A DNA stretch of 64,000 nt from Flintibacter muris (GCF_943192995.1 NZ_CALPCP010000003.1:180967-244966); one strand, 5' to 3'; shown: positions 8,754 through 19,938, counted from the first letter of the stretch. Made by a program: numbers and translations. Notes: generated from the sequence alone by a model not told the origin.

Positions 8754-10045
8754 ACCTTTGGCAAGCCTTTAAAATGGCCTTCAAGTCCATCGCCATGAAG
8801 AAGACCCGGTCCTTCCTCACCATGCTGGGCATCATCATCGGCGTGGCGTCGGTGGTCATCATGGTGTCTGTCATGCAGGGCCAGGCCAAGAAGAACATGG
8901 AGTATTTTGAGAAGATGGGCGACAACAAGATCACTCTGTACGCCTACTCCTACTACGATGTGGACAACGAGACGGGTCAGAAAATTTTTGACTACTGCCT
9001 GTCCCTCAGCGACCTGATTCTGGGCATTACCCCGAATGCGGAGATCAATGACAAGGGGACGGTGCAGTACGGCTCCAAGGTGCTCCCGGTGAACGACTGG
9101 GAGGCCCTGGCCACCCCCATGCCCGGAGGGGGCATGATGATGGACGGGGATACCTCCGAGAAAATGCTCCGCTTCAAGCTGGGGTCCGAGAGCTACGGGG
9201 TGTGCAACAACTACACCCTGGCCGGCGGGCGGGAGTTTACCTACCTGGAGGTGGAAAAGACCCTGCCGGTGTGCGTGCTGGGCTCCAGCGCCAAGGAGCA
9301 GATCTTCGGCTATACCGACCCGGTGGGGGAGACCATCAGCATCAACGGCGACCCCTTCCAGGTGGTGGGCTGGTACAACAGCATGGACCTGCAGTACAGC
9401 AACGGGATGGACAGCGCCATCGTAATCCCCTACACCTTTAACCGCAGCATGAACAAGAATAACTCCATGAACCAATATGTCATCAAGGCCAAGGACGGCC
9501 CCTCCACCATTGAGGCCACCACCCGGATCGACGCCTTCCTCAACGGCATGTTCCCGAAAAACGCCGACGGCTGGCGGGAAAATGGCGACTACTCTGTGGG
9601 CAGCGACGACAGCTGGATGCAGGAGGCCCAGAAGGCCAACCTGATGCAGTCTTTGGTGATGGGGGCTATCGCTGGCATCTCTCTGCTGGTGGGCGGTATC
9701 GGTATTATGAACATTATGCTGGTCACCGTCACCGAGCGCACCCGTGAAATCGGTATCCGCAAGGCAATCGGCGCGGAGCGCTCCAGCATTATCACCCAGT
9801 TTCTTATTGAGTCGGCGGTGATCTGCTCCCTGGGCGGACTGCTGGGCATCGCCATCGGCTATGTGGGTACTATGATTGCCGGCAAGCTGATGCAGGACGT
9901 CTTTGAGGGCATGATCCTTATGCCGGAGCCCACCATTGCCATTGGGGCCTTCCTGTTCTCGGTGGTGCTGGGCATCATCTTCGGTATGTACCCCGCCATC
10001 AAGGCCTCCGGCCTCCAGCCGGTGGTGGCCCTGCGGGCGGACTAG
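8750..10045 (+). CDS. MacB-like ABC permease (FtsX fold)
   Basis: 431 residues: an N-terminal span (about 20-42, SFLTMLGIIIGVASVVIM), a large extracytoplasmic MacB-type domain (about 45-290), then three C-terminal spans of the FtsX domain with the conserved LVGGIGIMNIMLVTVTERTR and EIGIRKAIGA motifs. Together with the adaptor and ATPase it forms a Gram-positive MacAB-like exporter, probably for a peptide, lipid or drug. The SLH protein gene starts about 116 bp downstream. Confidence 0.93.
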   Translation: MNLWQAFKMAFKSIAMKKTRSFLTMLGIIIGVASVVIMVSVMQGQAKKNMEYFEKMGDNKITLYAYSYYDVDNETGQKIFDYCLSLSDLILGITPNAEINDKGTVQYGSKVLPVNDWEALATPMPGGGMMMDGDTSEKMLRFKLGSESYGVCNNYTLAGGREFTYLEVEKTLPVCVLGSSAKEQIFGYTDPVGETISINGDPFQVVGWYNSMDLQYSNGMDSAIVIPYTFNRSMNKNNSMNQYVIKAKDGPSTIEATTRIDAFLNGMFPKNADGWRENGDYSVGSDDSWMQEAQKANLMQSLVMGAIAGISLLVGGIGIMNIMLVTVTERTREIGIRKAIGAERSSIITQFLIESAVICSLGGLLGIAIGYVGTMIAGKLMQDVFEGMILMPEPTIAIGAFLFSVVLGIIFGMYPAIKASGLQPVVALRAD

Positions 10046-10161
10046 GGAATGCACGCAATCCGCAGTCAGCTGACCGCTGACAGCCCCTTTCAAACGGGGT
10101 CTTTCCCCTGCGGGGGACGGGGAATGTCCCCAACAATGAACTAAGACAGGAGAGATAGGCT

Positions 10162-12504
10162 ATGAGAACCTTCAAACGGCTGACGGCGGCCCTTCTGACC
10201 GTGGCGCTGGCCCTGTCCCTGACCGTACTGCCCTTGGCGGCGGCCCCCGGGTCTTTTACCGACGTGTCCGACGCCAACACCGCTCTGAACGCCGACATTC
10301 TGCGGCTGATGGGGGTGGTCAGCGGCACCGGCGGCAACGTGTTCAACCCCGGCGGCAAGCTGACCCGGGCCCAATTTTGTACCATGGTGGTCACCTTCCT
10401 CCAGAAGGGGGAGGAGGCCCCCCGCTATGCCACCCGCACCATCTTCTCCGACGTGGGGAGCGGCCACTGGGCCCGCGCCTACATCAATCTGGCGGCCAGC
10501 ATTTCCGTGGCCGAGAGTGACGGAGAGAACAGCACCTCCATCCCCCTGGTCTCCGGCGTGGGGGACGGCCGCTTCCTCCCGGACGACAATATTTCTATGG
10601 CTGAAGCCGTTACCATTCTTCTCCGGGGCCTGGGCTATACCAGCAAGGAGGCGGGCGCCCTGTGGCCCCAGGGCTACATGAATCTGGCCGGCTCCATTGG
10701 CCTGACCGAGGGCCTGGACCTGGCAGCCGGGACGGCCATCAGCCGGGCCCAGGCGGCCCAGCTCTTTGTCAACGCCCTGTCCTGCAAGACCAAGGACGGC
10801 AAGGCGTACTATGAGACCATAGGCCATGTGGCCAACGCCCAGGACAAGAGCATCATCCTGTCTGTCAACGTGGAGACGGACGACGGCAGTACCATTGGCG
10901 CCATCCGCACCACCGGTATGGATAAAAACTCCGAGTCCTACCTCCCCGCCCATGGGGACGGCAATGTCACCGCACTCCAGGGCAAGCGGGGCTACCTGGT
11001 GCTCAACGACAAGGATGAGGTAGTGGCCTTTGTGCCCGACAACAGCACCGCCACTACGATTGTCCTCAGCGGCAACGCCCAGGCCGGCTACGTGAAGGCC
11101 GACAACGGCAAGCAGTACACCATCTCCAGCGGGACCAGGGTATTTGACTCCGCCTCCTCCGAGGGCAAGGACTATCTGAGCGCTTACAGTTCCCTTACCA
11201 CAGGCACCCAGATTACCATGTACTCCGAAAAGGGCAAGATCGTGGCCATCTACTCCACTGGCGGCACCAATACCATTGACTCGGGAGCCGTAGTGGTCAT
11301 GGGCAACGCCACCGCCGCTACCTTCCACAGCATCACCGGCGGTGCCACCAACTTCAACATCATCAAAGACCGCCAGTCCATCCGCATCAGCCAGATCAAG
11401 CCCTACGACGTGGCCACCTACGATCCCCTCAGCAACACCCTTGTGGTGTCCGACCTGCGCATGACCGCCGTTTACACCGACCCAATGCCCAACCCCAAGA
11501 CCCCCCAGACCATCAAGGTGGTGGACAAGGAGCTGGAGGTGCTGGAGAGCGCCTGGGACACCATTGGCGATCTGAAGCCGGGGGACAATGTATCCCTCCT
11601 CCTCACCGCCGACGGCATGGTGGCCGGTATTGTCCCCGCCAGCGCCCAGGTCCGTTCCACCGCCATTGGCACCGCCAGCTCGGGCGGCGTGACTGTCTAT
11701 CTGCCCAACGGCGGCACCCTGGAGCTGTCCGGCAAGGTGTCCAACGCCTCCAGCGTGACGGCCAATGAGCCGGTGGTCATCTCCTCCGTGCGGGATGCCT
11801 TTACCGTCAGCCGGCTGGTGACCAGCCGGGCCCCCGGTGTCTTCAATGTGACCAACATGACGCTGGGCGACCTCACCGTCTCCCCCAGTGTCCGGATCTA
11901 TGAGCAGCTCAAGGGCAGCACCTTACAGCCTGTGGACCGTGGCAGCCTGACCATGGACACCATCCCGGCGGACAAGGTCAGCTACCACACTAACAGCTCC
12001 GGCATTGTGGACTATATCGTGCTGGAGGATGTCACCGGCGTGGCCTACATCTACGGCATGATGGTAGGCGGCTACGAGGGTGAGGAGGACCACGAGAAGT
12101 ACGTCTGGCACCTGCGCAGCGGCAGCCAGGAGATTGACTTTGCCCGTACCACCTCCTACAAGGGCAGCAGCGGCGATATGGTGGGCGTGGTCCTGGGCTC
12201 CAATCAGGAGGGCAGCGCCACCATCCGGGAGATTATCAAGCTCCAGGAGGTCAAGCAGGTGAACGCCTCCGACTTCTTCGACAGCCAGGGTGAGCCCTAC
12301 GTCCGGGTGGGCGCCCACACCTACCGCATCTCCAGTGATGTGGAGTGCTACTACAACCGCACAGGCAACCAGGTGGCCAAGGACAACTGGCTGACCAACG
12401 CCAGCGGCACAGACCGCTTCAACGCCATCAAGACCTACTCCCAGACCTATACCATCTATATTGATCCCGTAGGCCAGCAGGTGCGCATTATCGTGGCCAA
12501 CTGA
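10162..12504 (+). CDS. SLH-domain cell-surface protein
   Basis: 780 residues with a signal peptide (FKRLTAALLTVALALSLTVLPLAAAP). Residues about 27-205 hold two to three S-layer homology repeats (GSFTDVSD, LTRAQFCTMVV, SDVGSGHWARAYINLAA, ISRAQAAQLFVNAL) that bind pyruvylated wall polysaccharide. The remaining 570 residues are Ser/Thr/Gly-rich beta structure with no recognised catalytic motif. It follows the exporter on the same strand and ends in a strong terminator. It may be cotranscribed, but a functional link is only inferred from proximity. Confidence 0.9.
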   Translation: MRTFKRLTAALLTVALALSLTVLPLAAAPGSFTDVSDANTALNADILRLMGVVSGTGGNVFNPGGKLTRAQFCTMVVTFLQKGEEAPRYATRTIFSDVGSGHWARAYINLAASISVAESDGENSTSIPLVSGVGDGRFLPDDNISMAEAVTILLRGLGYTSKEAGALWPQGYMNLAGSIGLTEGLDLAAGTAISRAQAAQLFVNALSCKTKDGKAYYETIGHVANAQDKSIILSVNVETDDGSTIGAIRTTGMDKNSESYLPAHGDGNVTALQGKRGYLVLNDKDEVVAFVPDNSTATTIVLSGNAQAGYVKADNGKQYTISSGTRVFDSASSEGKDYLSAYSSLTTGTQITMYSEKGKIVAIYSTGGTNTIDSGAVVVMGNATAATFHSITGGATNFNIIKDRQSIRISQIKPYDVATYDPLSNTLVVSDLRMTAVYTDPMPNPKTPQTIKVVDKELEVLESAWDTIGDLKPGDNVSLLLTADGMVAGIVPASAQVRSTAIGTASSGGVTVYLPNGGTLELSGKVSNASSVTANEPVVISSVRDAFTVSRLVTSRAPGVFNVTNMTLGDLTVSPSVRIYEQLKGSTLQPVDRGSLTMDTIPADKVSYHTNSSGIVDYIVLEDVTGVAYIYGMMVGGYEGEEDHEKYVWHLRSGSQEIDFARTTSYKGSSGDMVGVVLGSNQEGSATIREIIKLQEVKQVNASDFFDSQGEPYVRVGAHTYRISSDVECYYNRTGNQVAKDNWLTNASGTDRFNAIKTYSQTYTIYIDPVGQQVRIIVAN

Positions 12505-12510
12505 TTCCAA

Positions 12511-12548
12511 ACAGAACAGCCCCCCGGCGAGAGCCGGGGGGCTGTTCT
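12511..12548. terminator. Strong bidirectional terminator
   Basis: A 15-bp stem (GAACAGCCCCCCGGC against its complement) with a GAGA tetraloop, directly after the SLH gene and before the 3' end of the minus-strand regulator remnant. Confidence 0.85.
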
Positions 12549-12551
12549 GCG

Positions 12552-12858
12552 CTATAACGGTTGTTCCGCTGCCAGGTCGATAAAACGACGGACCAGCTCC
12601 AGCTGCCCGGCGTTCAAAGTGCGCAGCTTTTCCGCTACCGACCTCCAATCCTCCTCAGGCCAGCGGCTGGTCCCCACCAGAAACCCGTCCGGCGCGGTGT
12701 CCAGTGCGAGGGCCAGCTTCATAATAACTTCGGTGGAGGGGATGGATATGGCGCGCTCAATGTTGGACATATATGGGTTGCTTATATCAATGATTTCACT
12801 AATATGTTTATTCCTGACCCAATTCCATATATTGATGAAATTATTATGCTGGCTGGTC
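12552..12858 (-). pseudogene. XRE-family regulator remnant, 5' truncated
   Basis: The frame reads ISNPYMSNIERAISIPST, then KLALALDTAPDGFLVG: the recognition helix and fourth helix of an XRE HTH domain followed by a short C-terminal extension. The first helices and a start codon are missing; upstream the frame becomes AT-rich, unrelated sequence and meets a TAG near 12862. The truncation point abuts an IS5-type remnant, so an insertion probably broke the gene. An internal ATG (12770) could still give a 72-residue product lacking a full HTH. Confidence 0.6.
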
Positions 12859-12996
12859 TTCTAAAATCTGATTGACTGGGGGTAAGTGTAAAAATGGGTT
12901 TTTTCAGTATAAACATTAAGGTTTTAGATAGTGTCTACACAAGGCGAAGGGATTGTGATTGAATGGAAGTATCTTAAAAAGACAGGGGAGAGAAAG

Positions 12997-13185
12997 ATGG
13001 ATGCTTCGTATCATCGGCATGACATAAGCGATAAAGTGTGGGAGTTACTTGAATACATCTGGCCGTGGATGCGAATGGTATGCCAGTCCGAATCCTTGTT
13101 ACAGAAGGTGCCCGAGCGGATTGTAAAAAAGCTGTCCACCTGATAGAGGGTATTTCCGCAGAAACTCTGCTGGCGGATCAAGAAC
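12997..13185 (+). pseudogene. IS5-family transposase remnant with internal deletion
   Basis: The first frame reads MDASYHRHDISDKVWELLE, the N-terminus of an IS5-group DDE transposase. After a junction near 13050 a second frame reads IHLAVDANGMPVRILVTEG and LIEGISAETLLAD, the region just before the second catalytic Asp. The central and C-terminal thirds are missing and the two parts are out of frame. It is a dead copy of the same broad family as the transposase at the right window edge. Confidence 0.75.
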
Positions 13186-13216
13186 AGGAGTCCGCCGTTT
13201 TGGCGGACTCCTGTGT
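13184..13216. terminator. Terminator downstream of the NhaC gene
   Basis: An 11-bp stem AGGAGTCCGCC / GGCGGACTCCT with a short GTTTT loop, 30 bp after the minus-strand antiporter stop. Confidence 0.7.
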
Positions 13217-13246
13217 GCTTGCAATTATTTCAGATGCCAGCGGCAA

Positions 13247-14728
13247 TTACGCCTTGGCCTTCTGCTTCTTGAAGGGCTTGCCGTCCAGGTCCTTCAGGGT
13301 GATGCCGGTAACCACGAAGAGGATGTTTATCAGCGGCATCATCCAGTTGAACAGCGCGAAGGGAGCATAGGTAGCCACCTCGATGTCCAGCGTGGAGGAA
13401 ATGAAGGTACCGCAGGTATTCCAGGGAATCAGGGCGGAGGTCACGGTGCCGGCGCCCTCCAGAGCGGAGGACAGCACGGTGGGATGCAGGCCCATCTTGC
13501 GGTACTCCTCGGCGTACATACGGCCGGGGACCACGATGGAGATGTACTGCTCGGGCATGGTGGCGTTGGAGAACACGCAGGTGCCCTCGGTAAGAACGAC
13601 CAGGCCGACGGGGCCCTTGGCCAGCTTCTTGAGCTGGTCCACAACGACCTCCAGCTGGTGGGTGTACTCCATAATTCCGCCGAACATCATGGCGATGATG
13701 GTCATGGAGACGGAGAACATCATGTTCAGGATGCCGCCGCTCTCCAGCAGGCGGGTCATGGTATAAGCGGTTTCTTCGGTGAGGTTGGCTTCAAACATGG
13801 CCAGCGCGGCATCGTTAAACTCGTAGCCGTTGATGCCGAAATTAAAAATCGAACCCAGGTTGCAGTTGGGCTGGAAAATCATGCCCAGCGCGCCGCCTAC
13901 CACAATGCCCAGGGTAATGCCCGGGATGGCCGGGACCTTCATGGCCACCGCCACAATGACGACCACGGGGGGCAGCAGCAGGATGGGATTGATGTTGAAC
14001 ACACCGCCCTCGGCGGCATTCAGAGCCATGGCAAACTCGTTGACGCGGCTCATGTCGGCGTCGCCGCCGTGATACTGCGTGGCACCCATGATGCCAAAGA
14101 TGACCAGCACAATGCCGTAGGTCACCGCGGTGGGCAGCAGCATGGCCTTCACATGGCTCATCACGTCGGTGCCGGCCATGGCGGGGGCCAGGTTGGTGGT
14201 GTCGGACAGGGGGGACATCTTATCGCCGAAGTAGGCGCCGGACAGGATGGCGCCGGCGGTCATGGCGGGGCTCATGCCCAGGCCGAAGCCAATGCCCATA
14301 AAGGCCACGCCCATGGTGCCCATGGTGCCCCAGGAGGTGCCGGTGGCCAGGGAGGTGATGGAGCAGATCAGCACAACGGCAATAAAGAAGATAGCGGGGT
14401 GCAGGATCTTCAGGCCATAGTAGACCATAGAGGGCACCACGCCGGCGTCAATCCAGGTGCCGATGAGGATACCGACGATAATCAGGATACAGCAGGACTG
14501 GAGGGCCTTGTAGATGCCGTCCATCATGGATTTCTCAATTTCATCCCACTTATAGCCCAGATGCATTGCCATCAGGGCCGCAGCGCAGACACCCACAAAC
14601 ATGGGAACATGGGGATCGACCTCATAGTACATGATGCCCACCGCCAGGGCGAGAATCAGGACGGCCAGGGTAATCAGGGCCTCCCAAAGCTTGGGCATGC
14701 GGCCGTTCGTTTTCTTTGTTTCACTCAC
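13247..14728 (-). CDS. nhaC: NhaC-family Na+/H+ antiporter
   Basis: About 493 residues with roughly 11-12 membrane spans. Landmarks are ATGTSWGTMGTMG, GAYFGDKMSPLSDTTNLAPA and the C-terminal FSNATMPEQYISIVVPGRMY and IPWNTCGTFISSTLD, all typical of NhaC. NhaC proteins exchange external H+ or other cations for Na+; relatives take up amino acids. GTG 14728 is preferred over TTG 14740 because AAGG then has usable spacing. It is monocistronic between a long 5' leader and a terminator. Confidence 0.9.
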   Translation of the reverse strand: MSETKKTNGRMPKLWEALITLAVLILALAVGIMYYEVDPHVPMFVGVCAAALMAMHLGYKWDEIEKSMMDGIYKALQSCCILIIVGILIGTWIDAGVVPSMVYYGLKILHPAIFFIAVVLICSITSLATGTSWGTMGTMGVAFMGIGFGLGMSPAMTAGAILSGAYFGDKMSPLSDTTNLAPAMAGTDVMSHVKAMLLPTAVTYGIVLVIFGIMGATQYHGGDADMSRVNEFAMALNAAEGGVFNINPILLLPPVVVIVAVAMKVPAIPGITLGIVVGGALGMIFQPNCNLGSIFNFGINGYEFNDAALAMFEANLTEETAYTMTRLLESGGILNMMFSVSMTIIAMMFGGIMEYTHQLEVVVDQLKKLAKGPVGLVVLTEGTCVFSNATMPEQYISIVVPGRMYAEEYRKMGLHPTVLSSALEGAGTVTSALIPWNTCGTFISSTLDIEVATYAPFALFNWMMPLINILFVVTGITLKDLDGKPFKKQKAKA

Positions 14729-14943
14729 TGATGTTACCAACCTTTCTTAATGCATACACTCCTTTGTCCGGGAATCCGTCAGGTTCCAAGACAAACAAAT
14801 GCATTTGTGTGGGATAACGTTACGTTTTCTGGTAATCCGTGGGTATTCCGCGCAGAGTTAATCGCAACACCTCTCCTCCCCTGTTCCTCTCCTCTTGCGC
14901 CCGTCCGGACGAGGCGGATGGCCCACATCCGGGCCGCGATTTT

Positions 14944-14972
14944 ATTATACTACAGCGCTGACAAAAACGCAA
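14944..14972 (-). promoter_or_regulatory. NhaC promoter with a 200-nt leader
   Basis: On the minus strand TTGCGT and TATAAT are 17 bp apart, giving a leader of about 200 nt before the NhaC start. The leader contains a GGCCCGGATGTGGGCC hairpin and a purine-rich stretch, but no T-box or known riboswitch core could be recognised. The remainder of 14973-15200 holds only the argD terminator. Confidence 0.5.
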
Positions 14973-15157
14973 GTATTTTTCCAAAAAGATTCACTTTTCA
15001 GAGGTTGAAGTGAAGCTCCGTCTATTTTTGTCGGCGATTTTTACCAAAGTAAAAAGATAACTTCATAGGGCGGTTATGCGTTTATAACAACAACTTGTGC
15101 TTGCCGCAACGCGGCAGATGCAGGATTTCCTGCATGTAAAGCACACACCTGTCCCCT

Positions 15158-15186
15158 GACAGACGGGCACCCGGCCCGTCTGCCAG
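15158..15186 (-). terminator. Terminator downstream of argD
   Basis: A 9-bp GC stem, CAGACGGGC against GGCCCGTCTG with a short loop, just after the end of the arginine operon. Confidence 0.55.
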
Positions 15187-15200
15187 GGAGAAATCTTGTC

Positions 15201-16427
<1,227 letters not shown>

Positions 16428-16487
16428 AGGGATGACCTCCTAAATAAATTTTATGTTGCTCCCGCCCCCGCAGGGGCGGGAATTGGA

Positions 16488-17369
16488 TCACTTATTCCAC
16501 TTGATGCCCACGCTGGGCTGGGCAGTGCCCACAGTGGTGCCGATACCCTCGGTGGAGAAGGCCTCATACAGCATGCTGTGGGGCTGGCGCCCGTCGATAA
16601 TATGGACGCTGGTGACACCCTCCTCAATGGCCTGCACACAGCAGTCCACCTTGGGGATCATACCGCCGGCAATGGTGCCCTGGTCCTTCAGGCCCTGAAC
16701 GTCGGCCACGTTCAGGTAGGAGATGACGTCCCGCACCTTGATGTCGTTGCACAGGCCCTCAATGTCGGTGAGGATCATCAGCTTCTCCGCCTTCAGCGCC
16801 CCGGCCAGCTTGCTGGCGGCGGTGTCGCCGTTGATGTTGAAGCTGTTGCCCTGGCCGTCGGTGCCCACGGGGGCCACCACGGGGATGAACCCGGCGTCCA
16901 GCATGGCCAGCACCGGTTCGGCGTTGACCTTCACCACGTCGCCCACATAGCCCAGCTCCTCGCTGCGCTGGACGCACTGGAACAGGTTGCCGCTGATGCC
17001 GGACAGGCCGACGGCCTTGCCGCCCTGGGCGTTGATGCGGCCCACCAGCTCGCTGTTCACCTGGCCGATAAGGACCATCTCCACCACCCGGATAATCTCG
17101 GCGGAGGTGTAGCGCAGACCGTTGATGAATTTCACGGGGATATCCAGCTGCTCCAGCATCTTGTTGATGCCGGGGCCGCCGCCGTGGCACAGCACGGGCT
17201 TGAGGCCCATGGCCTTGAGGAGGACCACGTCCTTAATGACGTTGGCTTTCAGCTCCTCGTTAATCATGGCGTTGCCGCCGTACTTGATGACCACGATCTT
17301 TCCGGCGTACTTGCTCAGGTAGGGCAGGGCCTCCAGCATGGTCTCCACTTTATTGGCGATTTCGTTCAT
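16488..17369 (-). CDS. argB: Acetylglutamate kinase
   Basis: 293 residues. The N-terminal VVIKYGGNAM and the HGGGPGIN loop bind ATP and N-acetylglutamate; KVNAEPVLAMLD and FNINGDTAASKLAGAL follow as in ArgB. It phosphorylates N-acetylglutamate. The extended N-terminal helix (about 20 residues before the kinase core) is a feature of arginine-sensitive hexameric enzymes, so feedback inhibition is likely. It lies 16 bp below argJ. Confidence 0.96.
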   Translation of the reverse strand: MNEIANKVETMLEALPYLSKYAGKIVVIKYGGNAMINEELKANVIKDVVLLKAMGLKPVLCHGGGPGINKMLEQLDIPVKFINGLRYTSAEIIRVVEMVLIGQVNSELVGRINAQGGKAVGLSGISGNLFQCVQRSEELGYVGDVVKVNAEPVLAMLDAGFIPVVAPVGTDGQGNSFNINGDTAASKLAGALKAEKLMILTDIEGLCNDIKVRDVISYLNVADVQGLKDQGTIAGGMIPKVDCCVQAIEEGVTSVHIIDGRQPHSMLYEAFSTEGIGTTVGTAQPSVGIKWNK

Positions 17370-17384
17370 GCGGTCTCCTTCCCA

Positions 17385-18608
17385 TCAAGAGCGGTAGTCG
17401 CCGTTGATCTTCACATAGTCGTAGGTCAGGTCGCAGCCGAAGGCGGTGGCCTGGCCGTCGCCGCTGTGGAAGTCCACAATAATGGTGATATCGTGCTCGG
17501 TGAGGACAGCTTTGGCCAGCTCCTCGCTGAAATCGGTGCCGAAGCCGGCCTCCATCACCGCCACCTCACCGGCGGCGCTCTTGAGGATGCAGTCGGCCTT
17601 GGTGGGGTCCACGTCCGCGCCCGAGTAGCCGGCAGCGGCCATGATGCGGCCCCAGTTGGCGTCCCGGCCAAAGACGGCGGCCTTGAACAGAGTGGAACCG
17701 GCGATAGACCGGGCCACCAGGCGGGCGTCCTGTTCGGTGGGCAGGCCCTTGGCCTCCACAATCATCAGATGGGTGGCGCCCTCGCCGTCAGCGGCGATAC
17801 GGCGGGCCATGTCAATGCAGATGCCGTCCAGCAGGGCGGCAAAGGCCTCCTTGTCCTCCTCAGTCTCAATGGCAACGCCGGAGGCCCCGTTGGCAAACAG
17901 GAACAGGGAGTCGTTGGTGGAGGTGTCGCCGTCCACGGTGAGCATATGGAAGCTCTTGTCAGCGGCCCGCTTCAGCAGGGGCTGGAGAACAGAGGCCTCC
18001 ACCTTGGCGTCGGTGGTGACATAGCTGAGGGTGGTGGCCATGTTGGGGTGAATCATTCCGGAGCCCTTGGCCATGGCGCCGATACGGATGGTGCCGCCGG
18101 ACAGCTCCAGCTCATAAGCCACTTCCTTCTTCGCCAGGTCGGTGGTCATGATGGCCCAGGCGGCGTCGGTGCCCTGCTCCACAGTCATGTTGGGCACAAT
18201 GCGGCGCACACCGTCCAGCACCTTCTCCACAGGCAGCTGCTGGCCGATAACGCCGGTGGAGCTGACGAACACCTCGTCCTCCCCCAGGCCCAGCAGCTCC
18301 TCAGCCAGGACCTCCACCTTCTTGGCGTTGGCCAGGCCCTGCTCGCCGGTGGCGGCGTTGGCGTTGCCGCTGTTGATAACCACAGCCCGGGCCTTGCCCT
18401 TCTTCAGCACCTCCCGGCCCAGCAGCACGGGGGCGGCGCAGAACTTGTTGGTGGTGAACAGGGCCGCGCAGGAGGCGGGCTCCTGGGAGTAGAGGACGGC
18501 CACGTCGGGCTTGTCGCTCTTGCGGCTCTTCACGCCCACATAGCAGGCGCCGGCCAGATATCCCTTGGGGCTGGTAATGCTGCCGCCCTCGATCACTTTA
18601 TAAGCCAT
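17385..18608 (-). CDS. argJ: Bifunctional ornithine acetyltransferase/N-acetylglutamate synthase
   Basis: 407 residues from ATG 18608. The self-cleavage region reads AKGSGMIHPNMATTLSYVTTDA; the Thr after it (T-N-D within DGDTSTNDS) and N-terminal TTNKFCAAPV are family landmarks. ArgJ recycles the acetyl group from acetylornithine to glutamate, which explains the absence of an argE-type deacetylase in this operon. An upstream frame to 18647 lacks a better ribosome site. Confidence 0.96.
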   Translation of the reverse strand: MAYKVIEGGSITSPKGYLAGACYVGVKSRKSDKPDVAVLYSQEPASCAALFTTNKFCAAPVLLGREVLKKGKARAVVINSGNANAATGEQGLANAKKVEVLAEELLGLGEDEVFVSSTGVIGQQLPVEKVLDGVRRIVPNMTVEQGTDAAWAIMTTDLAKKEVAYELELSGGTIRIGAMAKGSGMIHPNMATTLSYVTTDAKVEASVLQPLLKRAADKSFHMLTVDGDTSTNDSLFLFANGASGVAIETEEDKEAFAALLDGICIDMARRIAADGEGATHLMIVEAKGLPTEQDARLVARSIAGSTLFKAAVFGRDANWGRIMAAAGYSGADVDPTKADCILKSAAGEVAVMEAGFGTDFSEELAKAVLTEHDITIIVDFHSGDGQATAFGCDLTYDYVKINGDYRS

Positions 18609-18695
18609 AAGCGTTTTGCTCCTTTCTAAATTACAGATGCGAACCAAGCGTAGAATCAGGGGATTTCAGCTGCTTGGCTGACTCTTTCGCTTCAT

Positions 18696-18720
18696 AAGGC
18701 CCCCTTCGCAAGGGGGCTCC
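18696..18720. repeat. GCCCCCTTCGC-type hairpin between argC and argJ
   Basis: GGCCCCCTTCGCAAGGGGGC forms an 8-bp stem. Closely related hairpins occur at 35968-36110. It may be a REP-like repeat that also trims or stabilises the operon mRNA. Confidence 0.55.
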
Positions 18721-18729
18721 CGGCGGAGA

Positions 18730-19803
18730 TCAGGGGTACATGGGAGGGATCATCAGGCCGGTGGTCTCGGGCAGGTCAAAGATGATGTTCATGTTCTGGA
18801 TGGCCTGGCCGGCGGCGCCCTTGCCAATGTTGTCAATGACGGAGCTGATGACGGCTCTCTTGGTGCGCTTGTCGAAGGTGGGAGTGATGCAGCACAGGTT
18901 GGTGCCGGCGGTCCACTTGGTCTGGACGGGCTTGCTGGCGGGGAACACGTGGACAAAGGGCTCGTCCTTATAGTAACGATTGTAGAGCTCAAACAGCTCC
19001 TCATCGCTGGTATCCTTGTTCAAGGTGGCATACAGGGTGACCTCGATACCCCGGATCTGGGGGGTGAGGTGGGGCTGGAAGTTGATGAACTGCCAGGTCT
19101 CAGGCTTCATCAGGTCCTTGCCGGTAATGTAAGCGATATTCTGCTCGATCTCGGGGGTGTGGCGGTGGCTGCCGCCCAGGGCGTAGGCGCAGAAGCTGTT
19201 GCTGGCCTCGGCCAGCAGCTTGTTGGGGGCAGGACGGCGGCCGGCTCCGGTAAAGCCACTCTTGGCGTCCACGATGATGGTGTTCTCCACCACCATACCC
19301 TCCTTCAGGATGGGCATCAGGCCCAGAGTGGAGGCGGTGGGGTAGCAGCCGGGATTGGAAATCAGGCTGGCTCCCTTGGCCAGGTCACGCATAACCTCGG
19401 GGATGCAGTAGACGGCGTCCTTGGTCATCTGATGATCGGGATGGTCCAGGTGGTACCACTTCTCCCAGGTCTTGGCGTCCCGGAAGCGGATATCGGCGCC
19501 GAAGTCGATAAACTTCTTGCCCCCGGCCAGCACCTTGGCAGCGATACCGGGCACGGTGCCGGCGTCTACAGCGGTGAAGACCACGTCGCTGTCCCGGACG
19601 ATCATATCGAGAGTGGCGTCGTCCATGGGCAGGATCTCCTGGTCGTAAAAGCCCACCAGAGCGGGGTGCTCGTCCTGGATCTTGTGGCCGGCGGCGAAGC
19701 TGTCGGCCAGGTGTGCCACCTGGGTTTCAGGATGGTTCACCATCAGGCGGAGGAGCTCACCCAAGGCATAGCTGGCGGCGCCGCAAACAGAAAAACGGAT
19801 CAT
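18730..19803 (-). CDS. argC: N-acetyl-gamma-glutamyl-phosphate reductase
   Basis: 357 residues. N-terminal NADP-binding fold with an unusual loop (CGAASYALGELLRLM in place of GATGYAG). The catalytic Cys is in SNPGCYPTA and the catalytic His in GSHRHTPEIEQN. It reduces N-acetylglutamyl phosphate to the semialdehyde. First gene of the operon, with a leader of about 150 nt and a promoter that overlaps that of the divergent LysR gene. Confidence 0.95.
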   Translation of the reverse strand: MIRFSVCGAASYALGELLRLMVNHPETQVAHLADSFAAGHKIQDEHPALVGFYDQEILPMDDATLDMIVRDSDVVFTAVDAGTVPGIAAKVLAGGKKFIDFGADIRFRDAKTWEKWYHLDHPDHQMTKDAVYCIPEVMRDLAKGASLISNPGCYPTASTLGLMPILKEGMVVENTIIVDAKSGFTGAGRRPAPNKLLAEASNSFCAYALGGSHRHTPEIEQNIAYITGKDLMKPETWQFINFQPHLTPQIRGIEVTLYATLNKDTSDEELFELYNRYYKDEPFVHVFPASKPVQTKWTAGTNLCCITPTFDKRTKRAVISSVIDNIGKGAAGQAIQNMNIIFDLPETTGLMIPPMYP

Positions 19804-19938
19804 GATACATTACCTCCTTGAATATTCCGCCCGTATTTTACACGGGCTTTTGGAAACTTTTTGAAGCGTTAAACGCCTACTGCCGCAACCTTTACCGGCT
19901 TTTTTGCCCCTTTCTCAAAGACACCGATATAGATTGTG

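Noticed and set aside
8390..10093. 567-residue minus-strand frame over the MacB permease
   Set aside because: Antisense shadow with low-complexity His/Gly content.
13065..13370. 101-residue plus-strand frame
   Set aside because: Only the first part is transposase-derived; the rest is antisense to the NhaC terminator and gene end.
14741..14950. Possible T-box or other riboswitch in the NhaC leader
   Set aside because: No T-box core, no antiterminator, and no match to known riboswitch cores; only one local hairpin.
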